Part shown: positions 9,167-18,443 of the stretch, one piece after another
Position numbering within the stretch: the stretch's first letter is position 1
Layout of the letters: each line of letters begins with the position of its first letter
Notes under the pieces: model-generated
What the model saw: the letters and a program-made list of their open reading frames with translations, nothing else
What the model was told of the DNA's origin: nothing
Database searches by the model: none
Origin: Flavobacteriaceae bacterium UBA3339
Lineage (GTDB): Bacteria > Bacteroidota > Bacteroidia > Flavobacteriales > Flavobacteriaceae
Direction: 5' to 3'
Length of the DNA stretch: 64,000 bases
Assembly: GCA_002360925.1 (NCBI GenBank)
Contig: DERN01000007.1
Span: 1 to 64,000, forward strand
Position numbers and translations under genes: made by a program

Positions 9167-9748
9167 ATGAAAACATTAGACAGATTAGTAGCAAGAAGCG
9201 GAAATCAATGTGAATTATGTGAATCGAAAGATAATTTATCTATTTACGACGTTCCTCCAACAGCAAGTAATTTAGCAGATCGTGAAATTTTAGCTTGTGA
9301 AACATGTTTGAATCAAATTGAAAAAAGAGAAGAATTAGATGCAAATCATTGGCAGGTTCTTTCAACTTCTATGTGGAACGAAAATGTTCCGGTACAAGTT
9401 GTAAGCTGGCGCATGTTAAATCGTTTTAGAAACGAAAGTTGGGCAGCAGATTTATTGGATATGATGTATCTTGATGACGAAAATTTAGAATGGGCAAAAC
9501 AAACAGGTGATCATGAAGGAGACGGAAGTATTGCATTACATAAAGATTCTAACGGAAATATTTTAGTTGCAGGAGACACCGTTTCGTTAATTAAAGATTT
9601 GGACGTAAAAGGTTCTACTTTAAATGCAAAAATTGGAACTGCGGTTCGAAACATTCGTTTAGTTCATGATAATGTAGAACAGATTGAAGGAAAAATTGAC
9701 GGACAAATGATTGTTATTTTAACCAAATTCGTTAAAAAACAATCTTAA
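9167..9748 (+). CDS. PhnA/YjdM-family zinc-ribbon protein
   Basis: 193 residues. The N-terminal zinc ribbon shows CELC (about 15-18) and CETC (about 44-47). A conserved PhnA core follows near residue 120-170, with the SNGNILVAGDTVSLIKDL and KIGTAVRNIRLV blocks. The family was named after the phn operon but is not the phosphonoacetate hydrolase, and its cellular role is unsettled. The middle section (about 60-115) is longer than in E. coli YjdM, as is usual in Bacteroidota. No phosphonate genes are near. Confidence 0.8.
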   Translation: MKTLDRLVARSGNQCELCESKDNLSIYDVPPTASNLADREILACETCLNQIEKREELDANHWQVLSTSMWNENVPVQVVSWRMLNRFRNESWAADLLDMMYLDDENLEWAKQTGDHEGDGSIALHKDSNGNILVAGDTVSLIKDLDVKGSTLNAKIGTAVRNIRLVHDNVEQIEGKIDGQMIVILTKFVKKQS

Positions 9749-9773
9749 TATTTCGAATTAAAACATACTTTCT

Positions 9774-9810
9774 AAAAAGCGTTTATTTGTTAAAAATAAG
9801 CGCTTTTTTG
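9774..9810 (+). terminator. Rho-independent terminator after the PhnA-like gene
   Basis: AAAAAGCGTTTATTT pairs with AAATAAGCGCTTTTTT around a GTTA loop (one G-T pair), ending in six T. Confidence 0.8.
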
Positions 9811-9901
9811 TTTTTTATTCTTTTTGGCATGCTGTTTGAAAATCATCTTTCAACAACAAATGAAAAGAAAATCTAAATAAAAATCTAAAACAAAAATTGT
9901 T

Positions 9902-10339
9902 ATGAAAACATTATTTTCGTTAGCATTCTTGGCAATAGCAACTATTGCAAATGCACAGCCCGGACATTATAAACATCATAATAACGGAAAAGGAAAAGGT
10001 CACTACAAACATTACAAAAAACAAAAATACGATCGTTACGACGACGACGACGATTATGGTTATCGAAACCGACGCGTGGTTCGAAAAGATTACGGGCGGG
10101 ATTACCATTATCACGTAAATCGCGAAATGTCTCGTTACGATTTCCTTCGTCTATCTTCTAATCAAAGATCAAGATTACAAGTTTCATTAAACTTCTTAAT
10201 TTCGAACGGATACGGACCTAGAGATTATGAAAGCAGATTAAGAAGAGATTTACGCGATATTTTAACGCGTGATCAATATCGTTCATGGGAAAGACGGGCT
10301 TACAATAACAACAATGTATTTGTTTTTAATTTTGGATAA
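9902..10339 (+). CDS. Secreted His/Lys/Asp/Tyr-rich small protein
   Basis: I do not recognise a family. The first 18 residues form a signal peptide ending in ANA, so the product is probably periplasmic or secreted. Residues 20-75 are low-complexity, rich in His, Lys, Tyr, Arg and Gly with a run of five Asp, a composition seen in metal- or polyanion-binding segments. Residues 76-130 look folded and helical, with repeated arginines. It ends in Asn-rich VFVFNFG. It stands alone between two terminators. Metal binding is only a guess from composition. Confidence 0.7.
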   Translation: MKTLFSLAFLAIATIANAQPGHYKHHNNGKGKGHYKHYKKQKYDRYDDDDDYGYRNRRVVRKDYGRDYHYHVNREMSRYDFLRLSSNQRSRLQVSLNFLISNGYGPRDYESRLRRDLRDILTRDQYRSWERRAYNNNNVFVFNFG

Positions 10340-10366
10340 AAGCCCATTTCAAATAAATCCAATAAA

Positions 10367-10396
10367 AAACCGACGCTTTTTATAAAGCGTCGGTTT
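10367..10396. terminator. Bidirectional terminator between the secreted protein and serC
   Basis: AAACCGACGCTTT and its perfect 13-base complement around a four-base loop, flanked by A- and T-runs. It serves both convergent genes. Confidence 0.85.
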
Positions 10397-10400
10397 AATT

Positions 10401-11474
10401 TTATCTATATTGTTGCTCAAAATGTTGCATTACAGAAACCAAATGCAAAACACTTTCTAGCGGCATGGCATTATAAATCGATGCTCTGTAACCGCCAACC
10501 GTTCTGTGACCTTTTAATCCGCTTATATTTTCGTTTTGCCAGAATTCATCGAATTTAGATTCTAAATTTAGGTCATTCAAAACAAAAGTCGCATTCATTA
10601 ACGATCTATCTTCTATTTTCGCTTTTCCTGTAAACAAACTATTTCGATCAATTTCAGAATATAAAAGATTCGCTTTTGCGTTGTTTTTACGTTCAATTGC
10701 TTTAATTCCGCCTAAATCTTTCAACCATTTTAAAGTTAAATAACAGGTGTAAATCGAAAAAACAGCAGGCGTATTATACATACTTTCTTTTTCGATATGT
10801 TTTTGATAATTCAGAATATTAGGAAAAGTACGACCCGTTTTCCCTAAAACCTCATCTTTTACAACAATTAAACTTGTACCTGACGTTCCGATGTTTTTTT
10901 GCGCTCCGGCATAAATCAAACTAAATTGAGAAAAATCTAAATTTCTTGAAAAAATATCCGAACTCATATCGCAAACTAACGGAATATCGGTTTTTGGAAA
11001 GTTTTTAAATTGCGTTCCGTAAATCGTATTATTACTTGTTAAATGTAGGTAATCTAAATCTATCGGAATTGAAAAATCTTTAGGTATGTAAGAATAATCT
11101 TGATCTTTTGAAGAAGCTATTTCAGCAATTTCACCTAAAAAGGCAGCTTCGTTTTGCGCGTTATTTGCCCAAGTTCCCGTATTTACATAACCTGCATTTC
11201 CGTTTAAAGGTAAAAGATTGTATGCAATTCGAACAAATTCCATGCTAGCTCCGCCTTGTAAAAACAAAACCGAATAGCCTTTATCGTTTAAATCTAAAAG
11301 TTCTAAAACTAACGATTTTGCTGTTTCTAAAATCTCGACAAATTCAGGACTTCGATGCGAAATTTCTATCAACGACAATCCCATTCCATTAAAATCTAAA
11401 ACCGCTTGTGAAGCTTTTTCAAGAACTTCGGCAGGTAAAATAGAAGGTCCAGCGCTAAAATTATGTTTTTTCAT
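10401..11474 (-). CDS. serC: Phosphoserine aminotransferase SerC
   Basis: PLP enzyme converting 3-phosphohydroxypyruvate to phosphoserine with glutamate as amino donor. It also acts in pyridoxal phosphate synthesis in some bacteria. The start KKHNFSAGPSILPAEVLE is diagnostic. The FLQGGAS phosphate-binding block lies near residue 73-79, and the PLP lysine sits in YAGAQKNIGTSG (about 193). The C-terminal GHRTVGGYRASIYNAMP block is intact. Length 357 is normal. serA is not adjacent, so the pathway is dispersed. Confidence 0.95.
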   Translation of the reverse strand: MKKHNFSAGPSILPAEVLEKASQAVLDFNGMGLSLIEISHRSPEFVEILETAKSLVLELLDLNDKGYSVLFLQGGASMEFVRIAYNLLPLNGNAGYVNTGTWANNAQNEAAFLGEIAEIASSKDQDYSYIPKDFSIPIDLDYLHLTSNNTIYGTQFKNFPKTDIPLVCDMSSDIFSRNLDFSQFSLIYAGAQKNIGTSGTSLIVVKDEVLGKTGRTFPNILNYQKHIEKESMYNTPAVFSIYTCYLTLKWLKDLGGIKAIERKNNAKANLLYSEIDRNSLFTGKAKIEDRSLMNATFVLNDLNLESKFDEFWQNENISGLKGHRTVGGYRASIYNAMPLESVLHLVSVMQHFEQQYR

Positions 11475-11626
11475 AAACTCAAACTTTCAAGAAACAAAGT
11501 TCTACATTATATTTAGAATATCGCCCACAATAATGTAAAACTTGAATTTATTTAAAGGAATTGTTATCTTAAATTTTATGTCATTTTCATTATTTTTAAA
11601 GATATTTGTATACTCATCTAAAATTT

Positions 11627-13399
11627 ATGGTAAAAGTAGAACGACTTTTCGATGTAGCATATTATGCTCAGGAAAAATACAATTTAGATAACTATCTAAC
11701 GACAAAATATAACGAAAAATGGCAATCGATTTCGAATAAAGACTTTATAGAAACTGCCAATCACATCTCAAAATATCTTATTCAAAACAACATAAATCCA
11801 GGCGATAAAGTTGCGCTAATTACAACTGCAAATAGAACCGAATGGAATCTTATGGATCAGGCGGTTTTGCAAATAGGTGCACATACTGTTCCGATTTATC
11901 CGACGGTTTCGGGCGAAGAATTAGAATATATCTTCAATCACAGCGAAGCTAAAATATGTTTTGTTTCGGATAAAGCGTTATATGATAAAATTGAAAAGAT
12001 TCAATCTAAGCTTCAATTCTTAACAACAATTTATTCGTTTGAAGAAATTGAAGGAATTATTTCGATTGAAAAAATTATTGAAGAAGGAAAGAAACTTGCA
12101 ACCGATGAAGTTTTAAATGAACTTAGAACTAAAGTTCAACCAAACGATTTAGCTTCAATTATTTACACTTCCGGCACAACTGGGCGACCAAAAGGCGTTA
12201 TGTTATCGCACAACAATATTATTCAAAACTTTTTGGGTTGCCAAGATCGCGTTCCATTTAAATACGGAAAAGATAAAGCTTTGAGTTTTTTACCATGTTG
12301 CCATGTTTACGAACGTATGCTTTTGTATTTGTATCAATACGGCGGTGTTTCGATTTATTTCGCCGAATCGATTGATAAAATCGCAATAAATATCAATGAA
12401 GTTCATCCAAATGTAATGTGTGTTGTTCCTAGATTATTAGAAAAAGTTTATGATAAAATCATTGAAAAAGGAACAAATCTTTCGGGTATTAAACGTAAAA
12501 TATTCTTTTGGTCAGTTGAAGTTGGCGAACAATTCGAAGTTGTGGAAAATCAAGGTTTTCTATACAATTTAAAGCTCAATCTTGCTAAAAAATTAGTTTT
12601 AAACAAATGGAGAGAAGGTTTAGGTGGCGAATTAGATATTATTGTGTCAGGCTCTGCTCCTCTTCAGCAACGTTTGGCAAAAGTTTTTTCTGCTGCAGGA
12701 ATTATTGTGATGGAAGGTTATGGTTTAACCGAAACTTCACCTGTTATTTCTGTAAATACTCCTTTAAACAACAATTACAAAATCGGAACAATTGGGAAAC
12801 CAATTAATAATGTGGAAGTAAAGATTGCAGAAGACGGAGAAATTTTAACGAAAGGTCCTTGTGTTATGTTGGGATATTATAAAGATGAAGAAAAAACAGC
12901 CGAAGTAATTAAAGATGGTTATTTCCACACGGAAGATATTGGCGAACTTGATAAAGACGGTTTTTTAAGAATAACCGACCGGAAAAAGGAAATGTTTAAA
13001 ACTTCGGGGGGAAAATACATTGCGCCCCAAGTAATTGAAAATGCTATGAAAGCTTCTCGTTTTATTGAACAAATTATGGTTGTAGGTGAAGGCGAAAAAA
13101 TGCCAGCTGCCTTTATTCAGCCCGATTTTAACTTTGTTCGTGAATGGGCAAAACGAAAAGGAATTAATATTGGAACTTCGAACGAGGATTTAGCAAATAA
13201 CGAAGAAGTTAAAGAGCGTTTCAAAAAAGTTCTTGATTCTATTAATCCTCAGTTCGGTCATTGGGAACAAATAAAACGTTTTGAATTAACTCCGAATATT
13301 TGGTCAATTGAAGGTGGCGAACTTACTCCGACTTTAAAGTTTAAACGCAAACAAATAAAAGAAAAATATAAAGATCTTTACGATAAAATGTATTCTTAA
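11627..13399 (+). CDS. Long-chain acyl-CoA synthetase (AMP-binding)
   Basis: Activates fatty acids to acyl-CoA through an acyl-adenylate. I start at 11627 (MVKVERLFD, 590 residues). The P-loop-like IIYTSGTTGRPKGVMLSHNN lies near residue 185, the YGLTETSP motif near 370 and the DRKKEMFKTSGGKYI hinge near 460. The order and the length near 590 fit the FadD/FadD15-like long-chain group of Bacteroidota. It is a single gene ended by a 19-bp hairpin. The exact chain-length preference cannot be read from sequence. Confidence 0.88.
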   Translation: MVKVERLFDVAYYAQEKYNLDNYLTTKYNEKWQSISNKDFIETANHISKYLIQNNINPGDKVALITTANRTEWNLMDQAVLQIGAHTVPIYPTVSGEELEYIFNHSEAKICFVSDKALYDKIEKIQSKLQFLTTIYSFEEIEGIISIEKIIEEGKKLATDEVLNELRTKVQPNDLASIIYTSGTTGRPKGVMLSHNNIIQNFLGCQDRVPFKYGKDKALSFLPCCHVYERMLLYLYQYGGVSIYFAESIDKIAININEVHPNVMCVVPRLLEKVYDKIIEKGTNLSGIKRKIFFWSVEVGEQFEVVENQGFLYNLKLNLAKKLVLNKWREGLGGELDIIVSGSAPLQQRLAKVFSAAGIIVMEGYGLTETSPVISVNTPLNNNYKIGTIGKPINNVEVKIAEDGEILTKGPCVMLGYYKDEEKTAEVIKDGYFHTEDIGELDKDGFLRITDRKKEMFKTSGGKYIAPQVIENAMKASRFIEQIMVVGEGEKMPAAFIQPDFNFVREWAKRKGINIGTSNEDLANNEEVKERFKKVLDSINPQFGHWEQIKRFELTPNIWSIEGGELTPTLKFKRKQIKEKYKDLYDKMYS

Positions 13400-13400
13400 A

Positions 13401-13438
13401 AACCAAGAACGGATTCAAATTTGAATCCGTTCTTGGTT
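13401..13438. terminator. Perfect 19-bp stem between convergent genes
   Basis: AACCAAGAACGGATTCAAA and its exact complement with no loop bases to spare. It overlaps the stop codon of the M1 peptidase and can act on both transcripts. Confidence 0.7.
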
Positions 13439-15521
13439 ATATACTTTCCATAAGTTTTTTTAAAGCATCGTGTTCGTCTTGTGGTAAATAAGGAATTAGT
13501 TTTGTAAAATATTCTCTAAATTCCTTTTTCTCACATAAACGAATAATCGCATCTTTTCCAAATTTTTGAAAACGACTGTCGTGATGTACCAAAGCATTTA
13601 CTAAATGTGGTAATGTATTACTGTCGTATTTATTTAAAAACCACAAAGCATTTATGGCATTTGTTCGAACATTACTATTGTATTTATTGTACGCAAAATT
13701 TTCTAACTCAGAATACCAATGCGCTTTTTTATCATTTTTGTAATTTTCGGTTGCTAAAGCTAGCATTAGCCATGTAATTCTTAAATTATGATCATTAAAA
13801 CCTTTCCATGTCGAAGTTTTATCTAAAAGAGCAGCTCTTCCGTTTTCGTCTTGCATCCAAAGATTTTTTAAAGCAATTTCTTTTGTTATGTACGATTGAT
13901 CGTCTAAAAACTGAGTGTATTCTGTTTTAAAATCCTGTGGAATTTCATTTACAATTTGTACCAATGCCTGACGAACTTTTATATTATTCGATTTAGCAAT
14001 CGTTTGATAAAATTCTTTTGCTTGTTCATAAGGAACTTCATGCAACTGAAAAACAATTTCTCGTTTAGTTTCGGTCGGAGTATTATGATCTTTTAAAAGC
14101 TTCAACAATTCCTCTTTTTTAATATCAAAAGCTTTTGGTTGCACGTTTAAAACACCTAAATACGATTTTACAATAGGCGAATTCTCTATTAAATACAGCG
14201 CATCTTTTGTGTTAAACGATTTATTTTCTAGCCAATTTTGTTTAAAATTATCGACATTGAAATTTGGAACAACGCCAACAACTTCGTTCAAGAAATCTTG
14301 TGTTGAAGCATTTTTAAATGCATATTTATTTAAAAAGTTTCGAACAGATGTGTTAAAATTTGTTTCTCCAATCTGAGTCGATAAATAAAACAACATCCAA
14401 GCTCCTTTTTGATAATACGTTACAGTTGTTGCTTTTTCGCTATAAACAGCCGTGTTTTTGTTATTTTTTGCATCTTTCGTAATCAATTCTGCCATTTCGT
14501 ACAATTCCCAATAAAATTTATCGGGTCCGTATAATTCTCGTTCAGCCAACAATGCATAATACGTAGCGAAACCTTCTTGTAACCAATGATCTTTCGGTTC
14601 TTTTGCCGTAACCAAATCGCCAAACCATTGATGTGCCATTTCGTGCGCATTCACATTTATGTAATCTCGATCATTTACACCAACTGCATCTACAACATAA
14701 TCACTGCTAAAAATGGTAGAAGTTGTGTTTTCCATTCCGCCGTACATAAAATCTTCAACCGGAATATTTCGATAGATTTGCCAAGGATAATTAAAACCAA
14801 TTTGTCTTTCTAGAAAGTCGAAAATCTTTTTGGTTTTTTGATAAGTCGAAGCATATTTTGAAGCATCAACAGGACGAATATAATTTTCGATCGTAATTCC
14901 CGAAGACGATTTTTCGGTCTTCTTTTCAAACTTTCCAATTGCCATCATCACCAAATACGAACTCATTGGTTTAGACATTTTATAACTCCAAGTTGTTTGC
15001 TTTCCGTTTACCGTTTTTCCATCCAAAGTTCCATTACTAATCACGTCATAACCTGTATCGAATGTAACTTTGGTGTTAAAAATCACTTTTTCGTTATAAT
15101 CGTCGAAACTTGGCAACCAATGACTTGTATATTTTCCTTGACCTTGTGTCCAAATCTGTAAATCTGTTCCAGAACCAACGTAATATAAAGCTTGTTTCGG
15201 GTTGGTTTTATAACTAATTGTTACACTATTTTCCCCTTTATTAAAACCTTGTGTAAAAGCAATTTTCTTTTTGTCGTAATGATATTTTGGAGTTTGTCCG
15301 TTTAGTTTAACACCTTGAATCATCATATTTTTAGCATCAATTTTAATGCTGTCGGTTAGTTCGTTTACTTGGAATTGATACGTAATTTCGCCAATAACCA
15401 TATGTTCGGCAATATCGAATCTAATGGAGGCATTTGCGGTTGTAAAATCAACTTTCGGAACATTCTGTCCCCAAGAAATAGCAGTAATAAATAGACTTGC
15501 AGAAAGTATTATTTTTTTCAT
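13437..15521 (-). CDS. M1 family metallopeptidase (aminopeptidase N-like), exported
   Basis: Zinc aminopeptidase of 694 residues. A signal peptide of about 18 residues (ends AISWGQ) sends it to the periplasm or beyond. The substrate-recognition motif GGMEN is at 261-265, the zinc motif HEMAH at 293-297 and the third ligand Glu316 in WLQEGFATY. The catalytic Tyr is likely in YYQKGAWML. The C-terminal half has HEAT-like helical repeats, where M1 enzymes carry a similar domain. A role in peptide nutrition is inferred. Confidence 0.9.
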   Translation of the reverse strand: MKKIILSASLFITAISWGQNVPKVDFTTANASIRFDIAEHMVIGEITYQFQVNELTDSIKIDAKNMMIQGVKLNGQTPKYHYDKKKIAFTQGFNKGENSVTISYKTNPKQALYYVGSGTDLQIWTQGQGKYTSHWLPSFDDYNEKVIFNTKVTFDTGYDVISNGTLDGKTVNGKQTTWSYKMSKPMSSYLVMMAIGKFEKKTEKSSSGITIENYIRPVDASKYASTYQKTKKIFDFLERQIGFNYPWQIYRNIPVEDFMYGGMENTTSTIFSSDYVVDAVGVNDRDYINVNAHEMAHQWFGDLVTAKEPKDHWLQEGFATYYALLAERELYGPDKFYWELYEMAELITKDAKNNKNTAVYSEKATTVTYYQKGAWMLFYLSTQIGETNFNTSVRNFLNKYAFKNASTQDFLNEVVGVVPNFNVDNFKQNWLENKSFNTKDALYLIENSPIVKSYLGVLNVQPKAFDIKKEELLKLLKDHNTPTETKREIVFQLHEVPYEQAKEFYQTIAKSNNIKVRQALVQIVNEIPQDFKTEYTQFLDDQSYITKEIALKNLWMQDENGRAALLDKTSTWKGFNDHNLRITWLMLALATENYKNDKKAHWYSELENFAYNKYNSNVRTNAINALWFLNKYDSNTLPHLVNALVHHDSRFQKFGKDAIIRLCEKKEFREYFTKLIPYLPQDEHDALKKLMESI

Positions 15522-15579
15522 AAATCGATAAAATTACGGGAAGATATTAGAAAATCGTGAAAGTACGAAATTAATGCTG

Positions 15580-15587
15580 TAATTTTG
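15580..15587 (+). promoter_or_regulatory. Promoter -7 box of the DEAD-box helicase
   Basis: TAATTTTG, an exact TAnnTTTG match, 15 bases before the ATG. It overlaps the alternative upstream ATG at 15585, which argues for the later start. Confidence 0.45.
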
Positions 15588-15602
15588 TTTAAAATTCTCT
15601 GT

Positions 15603-16886
15603 ATGAAATTTACCGATTTTGATTTAAATAACAACGTTTCCGAAGCAATAAACGATATAGGTTATACCGAAACTACGCCAATTCAGGAAAAATCGATTCC
15701 TATTTTAATGAAAGGAAATGATTTGGTTGGTTGTGCACAAACCGGAACGGGAAAAACGGCGGCTTTTGCAATTCCGATTATTAATCATATTCACCGAATT
15801 GTGGGTTCTGGAAAAAAACGCAAACAAATTCGAACGGTTATTTTATCTCCAACAAGAGAATTAGCAATTCAAATTGCAGAGAATTTCGAAGCTTTAAGTA
15901 AATATACACAGATTAAGACTTTTGTGATTTATGGTGGCGTAAATCAAGTTCCGCAAGTAGACGCTTTAAAAGAAGGTGTTGATGTTTTAGTTGCAACTCC
16001 CGGGCGTTTTCTAGATTTATATAAGCAAAAATTTATCAATATCGACGCAATGCATCAATTGGTGATCGACGAAGCTGATTTGATGTTGGATATGGGATTT
16101 ATTAACGATGTTCGAAAAATTATCAAGCTTTCGCCCGATAATCGTCAAACTATTATGTTTTCTGCAACGATGCCATTTGGAGTTCGTGAATTGGCAGATG
16201 AATTTTTGAGTAATGCAGAATATGTTTCGGTCGATCCGATTTCAAGTGCTGCTGTGAATGTTAGTCAGAAAATGTATCAAGTCGAAAAAGAAGATAAAAA
16301 GAAATTACTTGGTTACATTTTAGAAAATCAAAATCTGACCAATGTTTTACTCTTTACAAGAACCAAACAAGGCGCCGATAATGTTGTCGATTTTTTACAG
16401 AAAGAAGGATACAAAGCCGAAGCAATTCATGGAGATAAATCGCAAAAAACGCGTTTAAAAACATTAGAAGATTTTAAAAATAAAGCAATCGATATTTTAG
16501 TTGCAACCGATGTAGCTTCACGCGGAATCGATATTCAAGAACTTCCTTTTGTTATTAATTTCGATATTCCGAATATTCCTGAGATTTATGTTCACAGAAT
16601 CGGAAGAACGGGAAGAGCTGGTTTAGAAGGTTTGGCAATTTCGTTTGTTGGTCGAGACGAAAAAACGTATTGGCAAGATATTGAAAAATTGATCCGTTTA
16701 CAGGTAAAAGTGGTAAAAGACAATCCTTTTCCGTGGAGAGAACCAAATCCGAATGCAAAAAAAGATTTTAGAAATAAAAAGAATCCTTCTTCTAACTCTA
16801 ATCAATCGAACAAATCGAAAAGACCTAATAACTCAAACTCAAGAAAGTCTGAAGCTTCAAAGAAAAACAAAAAAAGATGGTATTAA
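15603..16886 (+). CDS. DEAD-box ATP-dependent RNA helicase (RhlE-like)
   Basis: Unwinds RNA duplexes in ribosome assembly or mRNA decay. It has 427 residues from the start at 15603. Q motif TTPIQEKSIP, Walker A AQTGTGKT (about 45-52), DEAD box in VIDEADLMLDMGF, SAT in MFSATMP, and the helicase C motifs VATDVASRGID and YVHRIGRTGRAG are all present. The tail after residue 385 is basic and rich in Asn, Lys and Ser, a typical RNA-binding extension. Many bacteria induce such genes in the cold; nothing here shows that directly. Confidence 0.93.
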   Translation: MKFTDFDLNNNVSEAINDIGYTETTPIQEKSIPILMKGNDLVGCAQTGTGKTAAFAIPIINHIHRIVGSGKKRKQIRTVILSPTRELAIQIAENFEALSKYTQIKTFVIYGGVNQVPQVDALKEGVDVLVATPGRFLDLYKQKFINIDAMHQLVIDEADLMLDMGFINDVRKIIKLSPDNRQTIMFSATMPFGVRELADEFLSNAEYVSVDPISSAAVNVSQKMYQVEKEDKKKLLGYILENQNLTNVLLFTRTKQGADNVVDFLQKEGYKAEAIHGDKSQKTRLKTLEDFKNKAIDILVATDVASRGIDIQELPFVINFDIPNIPEIYVHRIGRTGRAGLEGLAISFVGRDEKTYWQDIEKLIRLQVKVVKDNPFPWREPNPNAKKDFRNKKNPSSNSNQSNKSKRPNNSNSRKSEASKKNKKRWY

Positions 16887-16899
16887 AAACCATCTTTTT
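16871..16899. terminator. Terminator spanning the helicase stop codon
   Basis: AAAAAGATGGT, loop, ACCATCTTTTT. The stem includes the last helicase codons, and the A- and T-runs make it work on both strands. Confidence 0.75.
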
Positions 16900-16902
16900 C
16901 TA

Positions 16903-17118
16903 TTATAATTCTTCATTTGTTGTTTTCCTACTTTTAAATTCATCGCTATAAGGAACAAAAACTTCCGGAAAATCGACACCGATTTTCTTGTAAAGCCATC
17001 CGCCTGCAATTCGGGTAACACGATAATAAAGAATCTGTTTAAGCCTGTTATCATATTCGGGAATAATCGTTTTTACAATAGTGCTATCGTGCAAATCTAA
17101 TTCGTATATCGATTTCAT
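16903..17118 (-). CDS. Small conserved-looking hypothetical protein, 71 aa
   Basis: No family recognised with confidence. Starting at 17118 (or 17121) gives 71 residues beginning MKSIYELDLHD, with a YRVTRIAGGWLYKK core and an acidic-basic tail. It is soluble and has no signal or cysteines. A good promoter box lies at 17142, and the product is divergent from the next gene. The longer upstream reading frame would run through that promoter, so I reject it. Confidence 0.6.
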   Translation of the reverse strand: MKSIYELDLHDSTIVKTIIPEYDNRLKQILYYRVTRIAGGWLYKKIGVDFPEVFVPYSDEFKSRKTTNEEL

Positions 17119-17141
17119 CATTATTTTACTAAGTTTGTAAT

Positions 17142-17174
17142 CAAAGATAAAAATATTCGAAATATCTTTACCAA
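17142..17174 (-). promoter_or_regulatory. Promoter of the 71-aa gene
   Basis: Minus strand TATCTTTG (complement 17142-17149), with TTG 22 bases further up. Confidence 0.45.
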
Positions 17175-17188
17175 AATTATTAAGGAAT

Positions 17189-17773
17189 ATGGAACAATCT
17201 ATCGATAAAATAAATGAATTTGTAATACAATTCACAGAAAATTACACAAAAAATGTGGTTGAAGACGATGTTGTAAGTTTTTATAACGATTTATATATTA
17301 TGTTGCAACATTTTAATTCGTTAAAGATTGATTCGAATGAATTAAACGAATCGTATGAAAAATTCATGAATCATGTTTTAGGTTTCAAGAATTTCTTGAA
17401 AGAATATTCTTCTTTTGATTTCGATTCTATAAAAACCTTAGATCTTTTACAGAATAATGCAACTTTCAAAGAATTAAATCCAATTTATACTCCGTATAGT
17501 TTTACCGAAACCGAAGAAACGATTGATCAGATTTTTGAGGAAATAAAAACAGTAAAAGAGTTTCATAAAGAATTGAAAAAGGAAATTAATTATTTGTTAG
17601 ACGAATACCGTTTTCATTTAGATCATTTAAAAGAAAATATGCTTTATAATTTTTATTCATACGAAGAATTAGACGAAGCTACAGACACTGATTTGGATGA
17701 AAATATTGAAGAACTAAAAACTGAAAAAAGTAAGTTTTTACAAAAATGTAACGATAAATTAACGAAGAAGTAA
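17189..17773 (+). CDS. Hypothetical helical protein, 194 aa
   Basis: Not recognised. The protein is acidic and mostly helical, with likely coiled coils near residues 110-150 and 165-190. It has no signal peptide, membrane segment or obvious catalytic motif, and only one cysteine, near the end. It stands alone, divergent from the 71-aa gene and followed by a strong terminator. No function can be proposed. Confidence 0.65.
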   Translation: MEQSIDKINEFVIQFTENYTKNVVEDDVVSFYNDLYIMLQHFNSLKIDSNELNESYEKFMNHVLGFKNFLKEYSSFDFDSIKTLDLLQNNATFKELNPIYTPYSFTETEETIDQIFEEIKTVKEFHKELKKEINYLLDEYRFHLDHLKENMLYNFYSYEELDEATDTDLDENIEELKTEKSKFLQKCNDKLTKK

Positions 17774-17774
17774 A

Positions 17775-17810
17775 TTATAAGTGGTTTTAAATATTTAAAA
17801 CCACTTATAA
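17775..17810. terminator. Perfect 36-base palindrome between convergent genes
   Basis: TTATAAGTGGTTTTAAAT and its complement, placed between the 194-aa gene and the threonylcarbamoyl-AMP synthase gene. It can end both transcripts. Confidence 0.7.
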
Positions 17811-17819
17811 ATCTAAACC

Positions 17820-18440
17820 TTAAAAAATATCAACATCTCCTTTTCCTTCGCGGATTATTTCAGGTTCGTAACCTGTTAAATCAACAATGGTTGAAGCAAC
17901 GTTGTCTCCAAAACCTCCGTCAATAACTGCATCGACTTTGTGTTGCCATTTTTCAAAAATCAATTCCGGATCGGTTGTGTATTCGATTAATTCGTCTTCA
18001 TCGTAAATTGAGGTTGAAACAATCGGATTTCCCAATTGTTTAACCAATTCCAACACAATAGTATTATCGGGAACACGAATTCCGACTGTTTTTTTCTTTT
18101 TAAATTCTTTCGGAAGGTTGTTGTTTCCTTCTAAAATAAACGTATAAGGTCCGGGTAAAGTTCTTTTTAAAATCTTAAAAGTCGAAGTGTCGATTTGTTT
18201 TACATAATCTGATATATTGCTTAAATCATGACAAACAAACGAAAAATTTGCTTTTTCTAACTTTACTCCTTTAATCTTTGCAATACGTTCTAAAGCTTTG
18301 GTATTCGTGATATCACAACCTAAACCATAAACCGTATCGGTTGGATAAATAATCAATCCGCCTTCTTTTAAAATTTTTACCGCTTTCTGAATTTCCTTTG
18401 GATTCGGATTTTCGGGATATATTTTTATAAACTGTGCCAT
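17820..18440 (-). CDS. Threonylcarbamoyl-AMP synthase (Sua5/YciO/YrdC family)
   Basis: 206 residues with a single YrdC domain. The substrate-binding K-R-S-T-like features show as GGLIIYPTDTVYGLGCD (about 28-44), KRTLPGPYTFILEG (about 107-120) and VGIRVPDN (about 134). IVSTSIYDEDE and a VASTIVDLTG block follow. The family makes threonylcarbamoyl-adenylate for the tRNA t6A37 modification. YciO-like paralogues are of uncertain role, and this form without a Sua5 domain could be either. It sits downstream of the split membrane gene and pcrA on the same strand. Confidence 0.85.
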   Translation of the reverse strand: MAQFIKIYPENPNPKEIQKAVKILKEGGLIIYPTDTVYGLGCDITNTKALERIAKIKGVKLEKANFSFVCHDLSNISDYVKQIDTSTFKILKRTLPGPYTFILEGNNNLPKEFKKKKTVGIRVPDNTIVLELVKQLGNPIVSTSIYDEDELIEYTTDPELIFEKWQHKVDAVIDGGFGDNVASTIVDLTGYEPEIIREGKGDVDIF

Positions 18441-18443
18441 ATC

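Noticed and set aside
10021..10060. Repeated GAC triplets, seen at first as a tandem repeat
   Set aside because: They are only the codons of an Asp run inside the secreted protein gene, not an independent repeat.
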